In this document: in pieces, positions 1 through 9,004 of the stretch
How the letters are laid out: each line of letters starts with the position of its first letter
Position numbering within the stretch: the stretch's first letter is position 1
Origin: Pseudomonadota bacterium
GTDB taxonomy: Bacteria; Verrucomicrobiota; Verrucomicrobiia; Limisphaerales; SXTU01
Assembly (NCBI GenBank): GCA_009922615.1
Contig: RFVF01000001.1
Coordinates: 1-64,000 of the forward strand
Length of the DNA: 64,000 nucleotides
Direction of reading: 5' to 3'
Made by a program: the position numbers and the translations under genes
Notes under the pieces: model-generated
Databases searched by the model: none
The model's input: only the letters and a program-made list of their open reading frames with translations
Told to the model about the DNA's origin: nothing

Positions 1-1
1 G

Positions 2-1324
2 CTGGACGTGATGATGCCCGGCACGGACGGATTGACTGTGTGCGGCAACCTGCGCGCGCATCCGGCGTTGTGTGACATTCCGATCATCATGCTGACGGCG
101 CTGGATGACCAAGAGACGCGGCTGGCCAGTCTGCGGGAAGGCGCGGATGAATTTCTCACCAAGCCTTTCAACGATCTGGAAATGAAGTTGCGTCTGCGGA
201 ATATGCTGGAGATAAATCGCTACCGAAGGATAGAGGACGAGCGGGCTCGGACACAGTGGCTTTTGGACGGATCCAAGGAAGCCTGCCTCATGCTGGACGA
301 CCAGCTATCGATCAAATACGCGAACACGCGGGCTAGGGCGCTGCTGGGTCTGCCCGAAGACATGAGCTCAGAGGAGCCGTTGAACTTTCAACTGGCTCTC
401 GGCGAATTTCACACGGAACCCCGGAAGCATTGGAGTGAATGGTTAGCCCAACCGCGTTCTAGTGACGCCGGATTACTGCACTTGCTACGCCCGGCTAGCA
501 ATTCCCGACCCAATCTGGCGCTGCAAATGCAGACTCATGTCCATTACCATCGAAGCCGCGCATCCATTTTGGTGAGGCTCACGGACGTCACTGCGGAAAC
601 CAACAGCCAACTGATGCGCTGGACCTTCCAATATCACGTGGCTCACAAGCTCTTCACGCCACTGACGGCCATCAAGGGGGGGCTGGAGATACTCGAGGAG
701 ACGGCGGCAGCACGGCTGGACAAATCTGAGTTGGAGGCCTTCGAAGCCGCCATGAAGTCCACCAACCGCCTGCTAAGTGACTGCCGTAAGGTAGTAGATT
801 ACCTCGAGTTGGGCCACGCCGCGCCGCTGGCTGGCAGATTCCCGGTCAGCGATATGGGAAAACTTTGCACCCAAGTATGGTCGGCTGCCGGCATACGCCT
901 TGGTATTTGTGACCTCGATGCAAAGCTGGAACGCAGTGACTTGGCCATATCGGAGCTCACCCTGACCGCCATCATTGCGGAACTCAGCGCCAACAGCCGG
1001 AAGTTCAGTCACGGCGGAGTGCCTCAAATCACCCTGCGAGTCGAATCCACCTCGAAGCAGACTGCGATCTTGAGTTTCACCGATGCGGGCATGCAAATCC
1101 AGCCCGAGCAGCTCGCGCATGTGTGGTTGCCGCACTATCAGGCGGAGAAGTCCTTGACTGGGTCAGTGCCGGGCATGGGCATGGGGCTCGCATCTGTGGC
1201 CCTGCAAGTGTGGCAGGTGGGGGGGGCGTGCGCCTTCAAGAACAATGAGCATGGCGGCGGCGTCACCGTATCCTTGGAGATCCCACTGGCTAAGCCGGAG
1301 CCTCCGGGAAACCTGCAGCCTTAG
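2..1324 (+). CDS. Hybrid response regulator/sensor histidine kinase (5' end outside window)
   Basis: The gene runs in from the left edge. It opens in the middle of a receiver domain at LDVMMPGTDG, whose Asp (bases 5-7) is the expected phosphoacceptor. The receiver continues through IIMLTALDD to the conserved Lys in FLTKPFND. A linker follows, then a PAS-like stretch (about residues 90-190). Next comes a dimerisation/phosphoacceptor helix with HKLFTPLTAIKGG, equivalent to the HELRTPL box, and a HATPase domain with N box ELSANSRKF, a weak G1 box (DAGMQI) and a G2 box GMGMGLA. Receiver-first hybrid kinases of this kind relay a signal from another kinase. The partner is not in the window. The G1 box is degenerate, so ATP binding may be weak. 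The domain order is clear; the signal sensed is unknown. Confidence 0.85.
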   Translation: MDVMMPGTDGLTVCGNLRAHPALCDIPIIMLTALDDQETRLASLREGADEFLTKPFNDLEMKLRLRNMLEINRYRRIEDERARTQWLLDGSKEACLMLDDQLSIKYANTRARALLGLPEDMSSEEPLNFQLALGEFHTEPRKHWSEWLAQPRSSDAGLLHLLRPASNSRPNLALQMQTHVHYHRSRASILVRLTDVTAETNSQLMRWTFQYHVAHKLFTPLTAIKGGLEILEETAAARLDKSELEAFEAAMKSTNRLLSDCRKVVDYLELGHAAPLAGRFPVSDMGKLCTQVWSAAGIRLGICDLDAKLERSDLAISELTLTAIIAELSANSRKFSHGGVPQITLRVESTSKQTAILSFTDAGMQIQPEQLAHVWLPHYQAEKSLTGSVPGMGMGLASVALQVWQVGGACAFKNNEHGGGVTVSLEIPLAKPEPPGNLQP

Positions 1325-1951
1325 AACTGATCCCCTAGCAGTGAATGCTGTAGTTTAGCAGGATTCCCGCCCGTTTGAACTCGGTGACGAGCCTAGTCAG
1401 TTGTTACTGGGTGATCGTTCGCCAGCAAACTGCACGAGCCGTTTGGCAAACCGACCGGCCAGTCTGCCAGCGCCCTTGGCCGACTGGGGACTTTTAGTTA
1501 CCGTCGAGGAAAGGGGTAATTGTCGTCTTACGTTTTCAGCCATGATGCGGAGTTCTCACCCGGACGCGGGTGCTTTGGCCGCTGCTTTGCCCCTGACTGA
1601 CGCCGGCTCCCGCCAAGCCGGCTGCCGGCGCAACTCCCTTAGTAACTTTTGCAGGAGCCCCTGCTTTTCTTGTAAAAAGTAGTGTGGTGGGCTCTCTGGA
1701 ACCCCCGTTCGCTGGTGAGGAGACGGGACAGATTTTAATAAGTGCGCGCCCCAATGCAGGGTCTTACGAGGCGATTTCTTCAACGAGCACCCCTCACTTT
1801 GCTCGCTTTTTATAAGGGTCAGCGCCGCATACAGGTAGCTTTTAGCCATCGCATCGCTGTCATTGGGGCACGCGGAATCAGTTGGAGGTGACACTTTTGG
1901 CACGCGGCGAGCTATGGCGTGTTGGCCAAAAGTTACAGCTTACAACAACCT
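1325..1951. other. Long intergenic region without a supportable gene
   Basis: About 600 bases separate the kinase from the surface protein. The short open frames here, on either strand, have no recognisable motif and no convincing start site. A GGAGGTGA run near 1883-1891 would make a strong ribosome binding site, but no start codon lies at the right distance in the frame of the next gene. The stretch may hold the promoter of the repeat protein or decayed sequence; I see no tRNA, known RNA or mobile gene in it. Confidence 0.4.
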
Positions 1952-4900
1952 ATGAGTAAACGACTGCTATCACTGACATCCACATTTAAGAGTCCCCACC
2001 CTGTGACGCGAGCCATGCGCTGCTTTTTGACGGCGCTGATGTTAGCGCTGGGCCTGCTGGATGGCAGGGCGCAATTGCTCGCGCCCCCGTATGGACCGGG
2101 ATTGTTGCGCGCCGGGCCCCTTAACAAAACCCATCATTTTCCCGATTGGTATCAAGACAAGAGCGGTGTGGCCTTCGAGTTTGGGACCCCCTTGACTCCA
2201 GCAGAGCTGGCCGGTGGCTGGGTGTTGCTGCTGGCAACCGACACCGTTGCTCCGGAGACCTACGTGTATCCGCGCGCCAACCCTTCTACCTTTTTCGATG
2301 AGCACTTTTATTGGCACGCTGCGGCAACCGACAAGGCCATTCCCGTGCCAACCACTGTCGACCCTTCAGGTTTCACCGCCATTCTGGTGGAAATGGGTCA
2401 TGAGGGAGCCTTTGCCAGCGGACCGTTGGAGGTGGATGGCGATCAGATCGTGTTCACCCGCATCCGTGTCTTCCTGCGGCAGGTGCCTTATGACGGCGAC
2501 TACGTTTTAGAAACCCCATATAAGACTTATTTTTTCCCCGGTCTAGTGGCTGGCACGCGGCTCTTCAACACTGATGACTACGGCGTGGCCAAAGCCCCCG
2601 AGGGTTTTCAAAGTTCCCTGAACGGTCCGATTGGTCGCTACCTGTTGCCCGCTGCCACCGAAGGCGGCGCAGAGTTGCCTCCCGTTGTCTTTGAGGGGCG
2701 GCAATATGCAGGCGACCCGGCGTTGACCTATTTTGTTACCGGCAGTCCGCTCAACAAGAATTACGTCCAGCTGACCGGGCCTAACGGTTTTGTATGGCGC
2801 ACCAACGGGTTCAGCGTGACGGGGCGCTACAAAACCGGCGCAATCCCCAGTAACGTGACCCTTCAACGCGCTTCCAAGTTCGACCAGCCTGGCGATCAGC
2901 GGGTGGACTCCTTTGGCACCACCGCTCCCACCTTGCAGCCCCGCGTGGGCACTGGCCCGATTGTTCCCCCTACCCATTCCAGTTTGACCATTTACCCGGC
3001 GCCGCCGCGCGTGGATGCCCAAGGCAACCTCGCTCTGCCTACTGGCGTGGGTGGGCTCGCCATGGCGAACAACGGTCCTCTCGGCAGTTCCCTCTACCTT
3101 CAGATTCCCCTTAATCCGATCCCGCCTTTTGTCACGGCTGTGGATGATGCCGGCTTCATTAGCTCGGTGCCTGTGGTGGACACCGTGCTCATCACCAAGG
3201 CAGACTACAACGCCAGCACCAAGACTCTGACGGTTGATGCGGTAACCGCCAACTTGAACACGCCCCCCTTGTTCACCCTTAAAGGAATTGATGGCATCGA
3301 TGCCAATACCACCTTTACCAGCTCCATCCAGATCCCGAATCTAAATGCTCCTCCCAGTCGAGTGACCGTTTTGTCTTCCCAAGGTGGGCAGGCGACCGTG
3401 GAAGTCAGCTGTGGCCTGCCGTTAAGCGCGTTCAATCATCCTCCCGTGGCTGCGGATGACCTCGCCGCGACCATTGCCAGGAACCCCGTGGTCATCCCGG
3501 TGTTGCTCAATGACGTTGATCAGGACGGGGACCGCCTGACCATTGATTCCGTGGTTCAACCTTCCAAGGGCGTTGTCACCATCACCGATTTGAACACCAC
3601 CCTGACTTTTACTGCCAATCTGGGCGTGAGCGGTCCGGTAACATTCACTTACACTGCCACCGACCGCCGGGGCGGCTTTAGCACGGCGACCGTCACGGTC
3701 AATGTGGACGGCCTTCCGGTTGCTTCTGCCGATACGGCCGTGGCCACCGCCGGTCAGGCGACGATCATCAACGTGCTGGCCAATGATTCGGATCCGGACA
3801 ACGATCCGTTGACCATCACCAGCGTCACCACACCACAAATCGGCGGTGTGGCTTTGGGCAATGTTTCCATCACGGATGCAGGTAAGACAGTGACCTATAC
3901 CCCCAATCCGGGGACAATCGGGATCCACACCTTCTCCTACACCATAACTGACGGAAAAGGCGGCTTCGCTACGGCTCAAGTGAATGTCACCATTAATAAT
4001 CCCCCGGTCGCGAACAGCGATTCCTTTGTGGATCTTGATGGTCAGCCGGTGTTGCTCGATGTCCTGAAGAATGACACGGATATCGATGGCGACCCCATCA
4101 CCATCATCGCGGTGGGATCAAATCCGCGTGCCACCATCGTGAATAACGGCGGAAACTCTATCACCTTCACTCCGCTCGCTGGTGTGCTGCCCATCGAGAC
4201 CTTTAGTTATACGATTTCCGATGGCCGGGGCGGTCAGGCGACTGGATTGGTAACGGTCACCCAAAACCATTCCCCTGTTGCCGTTAATGACAATGTGTTC
4301 GCCAACGCCGGAGGCGTGCCCAACACGCTCAATGTCTTGGCCAATGACACCGATGCTGACGGAAATCCGCTGACGATCAGCGGCGTCACCCAGCCGAATA
4401 ATGCCACGGTGGCCGTGTCCGCCGACAAAAAGTCCCTGGTGTTCACGTTCAGCCCGGCCACCACGGCGAACAGCGTTTTCACCTATACGGCCACCGACGG
4501 GCTGGGCGGGTTTTCTACCGCCACGGTGAATGTCACCCTTAATCACGCACCGGTTGCGAACCCCGACACGGCCTCGGCCCAGGCCGGCCGACCGGTGATC
4601 ATCAACGTCCTAGCTAATGACACCGATGCCGATGCCGATGTGCTAAATGTAATCAGCACCACGGTTGCAGGCACAGACACTGCACAGATCAATGCGGACA
4701 ATACCATCAGCTACACGCCTGGTGCGGCTGCCGTTCTGTCCCCGCGCACCTTCAGTTACACGGTCAGCGACGGCAAAGGGGGCATTAGCGTCGGCCAAGT
4801 CACCGTCACGGTAAACAATCCCCCGGTGGCGGTCGCGGATTCTGCTAACACCACCCTCGGTGCGTCAGTCACAATCGATGTTGTTGGTAACGACTCGGAT

Positions 4901-5629
4901 CCCAACGGTAATCCGCTCACGGTCACGGCTGTTACCCAGCCGATTGGCGGCAGCGTCAGCATTGTGACCACCGGCATTCAGGCGGGTAAGGCCGTCTTCG
5001 TCACACCCAATGTCACCGGCGTCTTGACCTTCAACTACACCGTATCCGACGGTCAGGGCGGCACTGCCGTTGGCACGGTGACCGTCAATGTGGCGGCTGC
5101 GGCCAATCGCGTGCCCTTGGCAGTGAATGACACCGCCACCACGGCCGGTCTCACGCCTGTGACTGTCAGTGTGTTGAACAATGACAGCGATCCCGATGGC
5201 GATCCGCTGACCGTCACGGCGGTCACCCAGCCGGCCGCCGGCACCGTGGCGATCAGTCAGGTCGGCAAAGCGGTCACGTTCACCCCGAATGCCAATTCGA
5301 GCATCACGACGCAGAGCTTCAATTACACCATCAGCGACGGCCGGGGTGGCACTGCCACCGCCTCCGTGAGCGTGAAGGTGAACGACGCTCCGACCATCAC
5401 TCAGGCGGATTATGTAGTGAACGGTTCCAAGTGGACCTTGGCTGGCACATCCGGGCCCTCGGCAACCGTGACCCTGAGCGCAGGTGGATCGACCATCGCG
5501 GTCGTCACGGCGGACGCCAGGGGGGCTTGGAAAGCGACCCCCACCGTCACGATTCAGACCACGGTCACCACCGTCAGCCTGACCTCCAGCCAGGGCGGCA
5601 CCGCCAGCAGGACGATAGTGCGCAAGTAG
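1952..5629 (+). CDS. Large secreted/surface protein with seven cadherin-like (Big_9/VCBS-type) repeats
   Basis: About 1,225 residues. The hydrophobic segment FLTALMLALGLL ending in DGRAQ is a signal peptide. The ATG at 1952 gives a long n-region; the ATG at 2015 gives a classic short signal, and a GTG at 1919 is also in frame. The N-terminal ~480 residues are a mostly beta region of unknown family. Then come seven tandem domains of about 90 residues, each built on the pattern PPVAxxD ... VLxNDxDxDGDPLTI ... FxYTxxDGxGG. This is the hallmark of bacterial Ig/cadherin-like repeats, whose NDxDxDGD loops usually bind calcium. A final Ig-like domain (about 80 residues) follows; there is no LPxTG or clear outer-membrane anchor. 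The likely role is adhesion or matrix formation. It stands alone and has its own terminator downstream. Confidence 0.85.
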   Translation: MSKRLLSLTSTFKSPHPVTRAMRCFLTALMLALGLLDGRAQLLAPPYGPGLLRAGPLNKTHHFPDWYQDKSGVAFEFGTPLTPAELAGGWVLLLATDTVAPETYVYPRANPSTFFDEHFYWHAAATDKAIPVPTTVDPSGFTAILVEMGHEGAFASGPLEVDGDQIVFTRIRVFLRQVPYDGDYVLETPYKTYFFPGLVAGTRLFNTDDYGVAKAPEGFQSSLNGPIGRYLLPAATEGGAELPPVVFEGRQYAGDPALTYFVTGSPLNKNYVQLTGPNGFVWRTNGFSVTGRYKTGAIPSNVTLQRASKFDQPGDQRVDSFGTTAPTLQPRVGTGPIVPPTHSSLTIYPAPPRVDAQGNLALPTGVGGLAMANNGPLGSSLYLQIPLNPIPPFVTAVDDAGFISSVPVVDTVLITKADYNASTKTLTVDAVTANLNTPPLFTLKGIDGIDANTTFTSSIQIPNLNAPPSRVTVLSSQGGQATVEVSCGLPLSAFNHPPVAADDLAATIARNPVVIPVLLNDVDQDGDRLTIDSVVQPSKGVVTITDLNTTLTFTANLGVSGPVTFTYTATDRRGGFSTATVTVNVDGLPVASADTAVATAGQATIINVLANDSDPDNDPLTITSVTTPQIGGVALGNVSITDAGKTVTYTPNPGTIGIHTFSYTITDGKGGFATAQVNVTINNPPVANSDSFVDLDGQPVLLDVLKNDTDIDGDPITIIAVGSNPRATIVNNGGNSITFTPLAGVLPIETFSYTISDGRGGQATGLVTVTQNHSPVAVNDNVFANAGGVPNTLNVLANDTDADGNPLTISGVTQPNNATVAVSADKKSLVFTFSPATTANSVFTYTATDGLGGFSTATVNVTLNHAPVANPDTASAQAGRPVIINVLANDTDADADVLNVISTTVAGTDTAQINADNTISYTPGAAAVLSPRTFSYTVSDGKGGISVGQVTVTVNNPPVAVADSANTTLGASVTIDVVGNDSDPNGNPLTVTAVTQPIGGSVSIVTTGIQAGKAVFVTPNVTGVLTFNYTVSDGQGGTAVGTVTVNVAAAANRVPLAVNDTATTAGLTPVTVSVLNNDSDPDGDPLTVTAVTQPAAGTVAISQVGKAVTFTPNANSSITTQSFNYTISDGRGGTATASVSVKVNDAPTITQADYVVNGSKWTLAGTSGPSATVTLSAGGSTIAVVTADARGAWKATPTVTIQTTVTTVSLTSSQGGTASRTIVRK
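3430..5385 (+). repeat. Seven tandem cadherin-like domain repeats within the surface protein
   Basis: Each unit is about 270-290 bp. Units begin at a PPVA/LPVA/SPVA/VPLA motif and carry an aspartate-rich loop (for example VLANDSDPDNDPLTI, VLANDTDADGNPLTI, VLNNDSDPDGDPLTV). The units are diverged at DNA level, so this is an old protein-domain array rather than a recent DNA duplication. Unit five has a weakened loop (NDTDADADVLNV). Confidence 0.85.
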
Positions 5630-5690
5630 CTGCACTTTGACTCCGAAAACTCGGAAGCTACTAAAAACTGAACCGAGCAGCATTAATCAA

Positions 5691-5725
5691 GGTGCTCAAC
5701 CCGTGAAAAGGTTGAGCACCTTTTT
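5691..5725 (+). terminator. Rho-independent terminator of the surface-protein gene
   Basis: GGTGCTCAAC (5691-5700) and GTTGAGCACC (5711-5720) form a perfect 10-bp stem around a 10-base loop, followed by TTTTT. It lies about 60 bases after the stop at 5629. It is the clearest intrinsic terminator in the window. Confidence 0.9.
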
Positions 5726-5891
5726 AATGTTTTTATGGTTTTCCTGCCGGCACCGGGACGACTTAACGAAGCCACCGCTTCCCAGTTCAGTTCAAGCTTT
5801 ATCGCTTATACCCATGAACATCAACTGTGGGCGGCGCACAGATTTAACGGCGGGAATTTCAACCGCACCATCCACATCGGCTTGAAACTGA

Positions 5892-6304
5892 TTTGCAGCC
5901 GACCTGCCGGAGTTTCAGGGTGATGCCGAGCCCCTGCAGTCGGTGATGACGAACCTGCTGTCGAACGCTATAAAATTTACGCCTGACGGGGGTAGAATAG
6001 CAGTGGACCTCGGGACTGAAAACGGGCACCTCTGCTTTGTTGTCCGGGACACCGGCGTTGGCATTGCCCTGGAGGATCAAAGCGGATTTTCGAAAAATTT
6101 TACCGCGTGAACAGAACGGGACAGCAAGTGCCCGGCACCGGTTTGGGCCTCACCAAGGTGCGAGCGGTTGTCGAGCACTACGGAGGACGTGTCCAAGTCG
6201 AAAGCAAAGTTGATCAGGGTTCCTGCTTTACCGTCTTTTTACCCTTAACCACCGTCCGCCAAGCGACGTTGCAGGAGCCGACGCGGAAGGAGCCGCTCCA
6301 TTGA
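5892..6304 (+). pseudogene. Remnant of a sensor histidine kinase ATPase domain, truncated and frameshifted
   Basis: Reading from 5892 gives a HATPase domain with N box NLLSNAIKFTPDGG and G1 box DTGVGI, then a stop at 6109. The continuation RIFEKFYRVNRTGQQ with G2 box GTGLGL and the last strand (SCFTVFLPL) is in another frame, ending at 6304. One missing base near 6080-6086 joins the two halves into a normal kinase C-terminus. In frame upstream there is a stop at 5889-5891, so the phosphoacceptor helix and all sensor domains are gone. It is not a duplicate fragment of the intact kinase at the left edge, which has different motifs. A sequencing error could explain the frameshift but not the missing N-terminus. 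Confidence 0.8.
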
Positions 6305-6465
6305 CAAGTGGAACTGCTGGGCTTCCCCGCCAGTGATCACCCATTTGACCCGAACTAGGCATCACCGGACCTCGAAGCTTGAAACGCTTTAGCCCGACGC
6401 TACGTTCCCGCGGATGCGTAGTCCGCCTGGTCACGTTGACCGACCAGGGTTGCTCCGCCGCTGAC

Positions 6466-7284
6466 ATGCTCCACGTCCACACCATTGCGAACCTCGACCA
6501 TCCGGCGCTTCAGCCTTACCTCACGATGCGGCGGCAAGAGGCGCATCGCGAGCAGCGCATCTTCGTGGCCGAGGGCGAAAAAGTCGTGCGACGGCTTTTG
6601 AAGAGCGATCTGGGCGTGGTGTCGTTGCTGGTCCACGCGGAATGGCTGGAGGAATTGCGCCCGTTACTGGACCAACGGGCCGCTGAGGAAATCCATGCCT
6701 TCGTCGCGCCCAAGGCCGAACTGGAAAAACTCGTCGGCTACCCCATGTATCAAGGGTTGCTGGCCATCGGTCGCATCCCGAAGTCCCAGACGCTTGCCGA
6801 TGCGCTCCATCGCAACCCATCCCCGCGCCTCTTCGTCGCCGTGGACGGACTCGGCAATGCGGAAAACCTCGGAGGGCTCGTGCGCAACTGCGCGGCCTTC
6901 GGTGGCCAGGCCTTGTTGGTGGGCGAAACGTGCAGCAGCCCGTGGTTGCGCCGCGCTGTCCGCGCGTCGATGGGCACGATCTACGATCTCTCGGTGGTGG
7001 AGCCGGTGTCGTTGTCCGCCACGTTGCAGGACTTGCGCCTCGCCGGCGTGCGGTGCATTGCAGCGCATCTGCATGCGAACCAACGCACGTTGGCTCAGGC
7101 GGACTTGCGCGGGGATTGCTGCGTGGTCTTCGGCAACGAAGGGCACGGCGTCTCCCCGGCGGTGCTCGCCTCGTGCGACGAGGCGGTCTTGGTGCCGATG
7201 GCGAATGGCGTGGACTCGCTGAATGTCGGCAGCGCGGCGGCGGTGTTTCTCTACGAGGCCGCCCGGCAGCGGGGCCGCGTCTGA
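6466..7284 (+). CDS. TrmH/SpoU-family RNA 2'-O-methyltransferase
   Basis: 272 residues from the ATG at 6466 (a TTG further upstream would add 29 unconvincing residues). The N-terminal ~105 residues form the small substrate-binding domain (MRRQEAHREQRIFVAEG, typical of rRNA 23S G2251/tRNA Gm18-type enzymes). The C-terminal SPOUT knot carries all three motifs: motif 1 NAENLGGLVRNCAAFG near residue 131, motif 2 VVFGNEGHGVSP near 221, motif 3 VDSLNVGSAAAVFLYE near 247. The family transfers methyl from S-adenosylmethionine to a ribose 2'-OH in rRNA or tRNA; the exact target cannot be read from the sequence. It lies 66 bases upstream of cimA on the same strand. Confidence 0.9.
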   Translation: MLHVHTIANLDHPALQPYLTMRRQEAHREQRIFVAEGEKVVRRLLKSDLGVVSLLVHAEWLEELRPLLDQRAAEEIHAFVAPKAELEKLVGYPMYQGLLAIGRIPKSQTLADALHRNPSPRLFVAVDGLGNAENLGGLVRNCAAFGGQALLVGETCSSPWLRRAVRASMGTIYDLSVVEPVSLSATLQDLRLAGVRCIAAHLHANQRTLAQADLRGDCCVVFGNEGHGVSPAVLASCDEAVLVPMANGVDSLNVGSAAAVFLYEAARQRGRV

Positions 7285-7330
7285 CCTTTTGGGATTTGCC
7301 AGCACTCGCGCATTCCCGTAGAAAACACGC

Positions 7331-7346
7331 TCCCGCTGCGGCGGGA
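7331..7346 (+). promoter_or_regulatory. Stable tetraloop hairpin directly before the cimA start
   Basis: TCCCGC-TGCG-GCGGGA forms a 6-bp stem closed over a TGCG loop, which fits the very stable C(UNCG)G tetraloop class. It ends four bases before the ATG at 7351, covering the place where the ribosome binding site should be. No Shine-Dalgarno sequence is visible apart from the GCGGGA arm of the stem. It could lower or tune initiation; a role is inference only. Confidence 0.4.
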
Positions 7347-7350
7347 TCGA

Positions 7351-8913
7351 ATGAAACCAGCAGTCGAACTCTACGATACGACCTTGCGCGATGGCTCGCA
7401 GGGTGAAGGCGTCAATTTCTCGGTCGCGGATAAGCTCCGCATCGCCGAGCGCATTGACGCCTTCGGGATTCATTACATCGAGGGCGGCTGGCCCGGCAGC
7501 AATCCGAAGGACATCGAGTTCTTCGCACAGGCCAAGCGCCGCAAGTTCAAGCACGCGAAGCTGGCGGCCTTCGGCTCCACTCGGAAGAAGGCCACGCCCG
7601 TCGAGCAAGACGACCAAGTCCGCCTTCTCATCGAAGCCGAGACGCCCGTGGTGACGATCTACGGCAAGACTTCGATGCTGCACGTGAAGGAAGTCCTGCG
7701 CTGCACGCCGGATGAAAACCTCGGCATGATCGGCGACACCGTGCGTTACCTGAAAGACCACGGGAAATATGTCATCTACGATGCCGAGCACGGCTTCGAC
7801 GGCTACAAGCTCGACCCCGAATACGCTCTCGCCACCTGGCAAGCTGCCGAGCAAGCGGGCGCGGACATGGTGGTGCTGTGCGACACCAACGGGGGGTGCT
7901 TGCCCAGTGAAGTTGCTGCCATCACCAAGACCGCCGCCGGCAAACTGAACTGCAAACTCGGCATCCACACACACGACGACATCGGTCTCGGCGTGGCGAA
8001 CGCGCTGGCGAGCATCGAAGCCGGCGCGGTTCAGGTGCAGGGCACCATCAACGGCTACGGCGAGCGCACGGGCAATTGCAACCTGACCAGCGTCATCCCC
8101 TGCCTGCAGTTGAAGATGGGCAAGGCGTGCTTGTCCGCCACGTCGCTCCGCAAGTTGAAGGAGCTGTCCCTCTTTGTGGATGAAGTGGCGAACCTCCGCC
8201 ACAACCCGCGCCAGCCGTGGGTTGGCTCGTCCGCCTTCGCGCATAAGGGCGGTGCGCACGTCAACGCCGTGCAGAAGCTCGCGTCGAGTTACGAGCACAT
8301 TGACCCCGCGCTCGTGGGCAACGAGCGGAACATCCTCGTGAGCGATCTCTCCGGCCGCAGCAACATCCTGCTCAAGGCGCGCGACCTCGGCTTCAAGCTT
8401 GCGGACGACGCGGCAGAGACGAAGGCGATCCTGAATCGCGTGAAGGAGTTGGAGCATGCTGGCTACGAGTTCGAGGCCGCCGAGGCGTCGCTTGCACTCC
8501 TCATCCGCAGCATCCTCGACCACAACCCCGATCTACTCTTCACGGTGGATGACTACCACGTTTCCATGCGCGGCAACCGCAAGTCCTCCACCAACGAGGC
8601 CACGGTCAAGGTTCGCGTCGGGAAGGAAGTTCACCACGAAGTCGCCGAGGGCGACGGCCCAGTGAACGCACTCGATGGCGCGCTTCGCCGGGCGCTGGCC
8701 AAGTCCTTTCCGCAGCTCAAGAAAGTCACGCTCACCGACTACAAGGTTCGCATCCTCGACGGCGTGGCCGGCACTGGCGCGAAGACCCGCGTGCTCATCA
8801 CCTCCACGGACGGCAAGCGCGAGTGGGGCACCGTAGGCGTGAGCGAAAACATCATCGAAGCGAGCCTTCAGGCGCTGGTGGACAGCATGGAGTTCGCGCT
8901 GGTGAGAAAGTAG
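7351..8913 (+). CDS. cimA: (R)-citramalate synthase
   Basis: 520 residues, the usual length for the CimA branch of the 2-isopropylmalate synthase family. The enzyme condenses acetyl-CoA with pyruvate to give citramalate, the first step of the threonine-independent route to isoleucine. The HMGL-like TIM barrel starts with LYDTTLRDGSQGEG (catalytic Arg-Asp pair). It continues with the GGWPGSNPKD substrate loop, which distinguishes citramalate from isopropylmalate synthases, and metal ligands in GIHTHDDIGLGVAN. The C-terminal LeuA dimerisation/allosteric domain occupies about residues 390-515 and ends in DSMEFAL. That domain usually gives feedback control by isoleucine. No other isoleucine gene is adjacent; valS lies downstream beyond an inverted repeat. 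Confidence 0.95.
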   Translation: MKPAVELYDTTLRDGSQGEGVNFSVADKLRIAERIDAFGIHYIEGGWPGSNPKDIEFFAQAKRRKFKHAKLAAFGSTRKKATPVEQDDQVRLLIEAETPVVTIYGKTSMLHVKEVLRCTPDENLGMIGDTVRYLKDHGKYVIYDAEHGFDGYKLDPEYALATWQAAEQAGADMVVLCDTNGGCLPSEVAAITKTAAGKLNCKLGIHTHDDIGLGVANALASIEAGAVQVQGTINGYGERTGNCNLTSVIPCLQLKMGKACLSATSLRKLKELSLFVDEVANLRHNPRQPWVGSSAFAHKGGAHVNAVQKLASSYEHIDPALVGNERNILVSDLSGRSNILLKARDLGFKLADDAAETKAILNRVKELEHAGYEFEAAEASLALLIRSILDHNPDLLFTVDDYHVSMRGNRKSSTNEATVKVRVGKEVHHEVAEGDGPVNALDGALRRALAKSFPQLKKVTLTDYKVRILDGVAGTGAKTRVLITSTDGKREWGTVGVSENIIEASLQALVDSMEFALVRK

Positions 8914-8918
8914 TTTTT

Positions 8919-8995
8919 AACCACAGAGACACAGAGGACACAGAGAAAGACAACTTGGGTTCTTGCCCCTCTGTGTCCTCTGTGCCTCTGTGGTT
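8919..8995. repeat. Inverted-repeat element A (CCACAGAGACACAGAGGACA type)
   Basis: Left arm 8919-8945 and right arm 8969-8995 are 27 bases each and match at 26 positions around a 23-base spacer. It fills nearly the whole gap between the cimA stop (8913) and the valS ATG (9005). Translated, it gives the HRDTEDTE / SVSSVPLW peptides that I recall from spurious short proteins in many bacterial genomes, so it is probably a widely dispersed repeat. It could act as a hairpin between the two messages. Confidence 0.85.
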
Positions 8996-9004
8996 CCATA
9001 AATC

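Noticed and set aside
1401-1903. Short frames on both strands in the first long intergenic region
   Set aside because: No motif, no good start, and they overlap each other; not reported as genes.
6664-8523. Long open frame on the minus strand (619 codons) opposite the methyltransferase and cimA
   Set aside because: It is the antisense shadow of two clear genes in GC-rich DNA and has no protein-family features.
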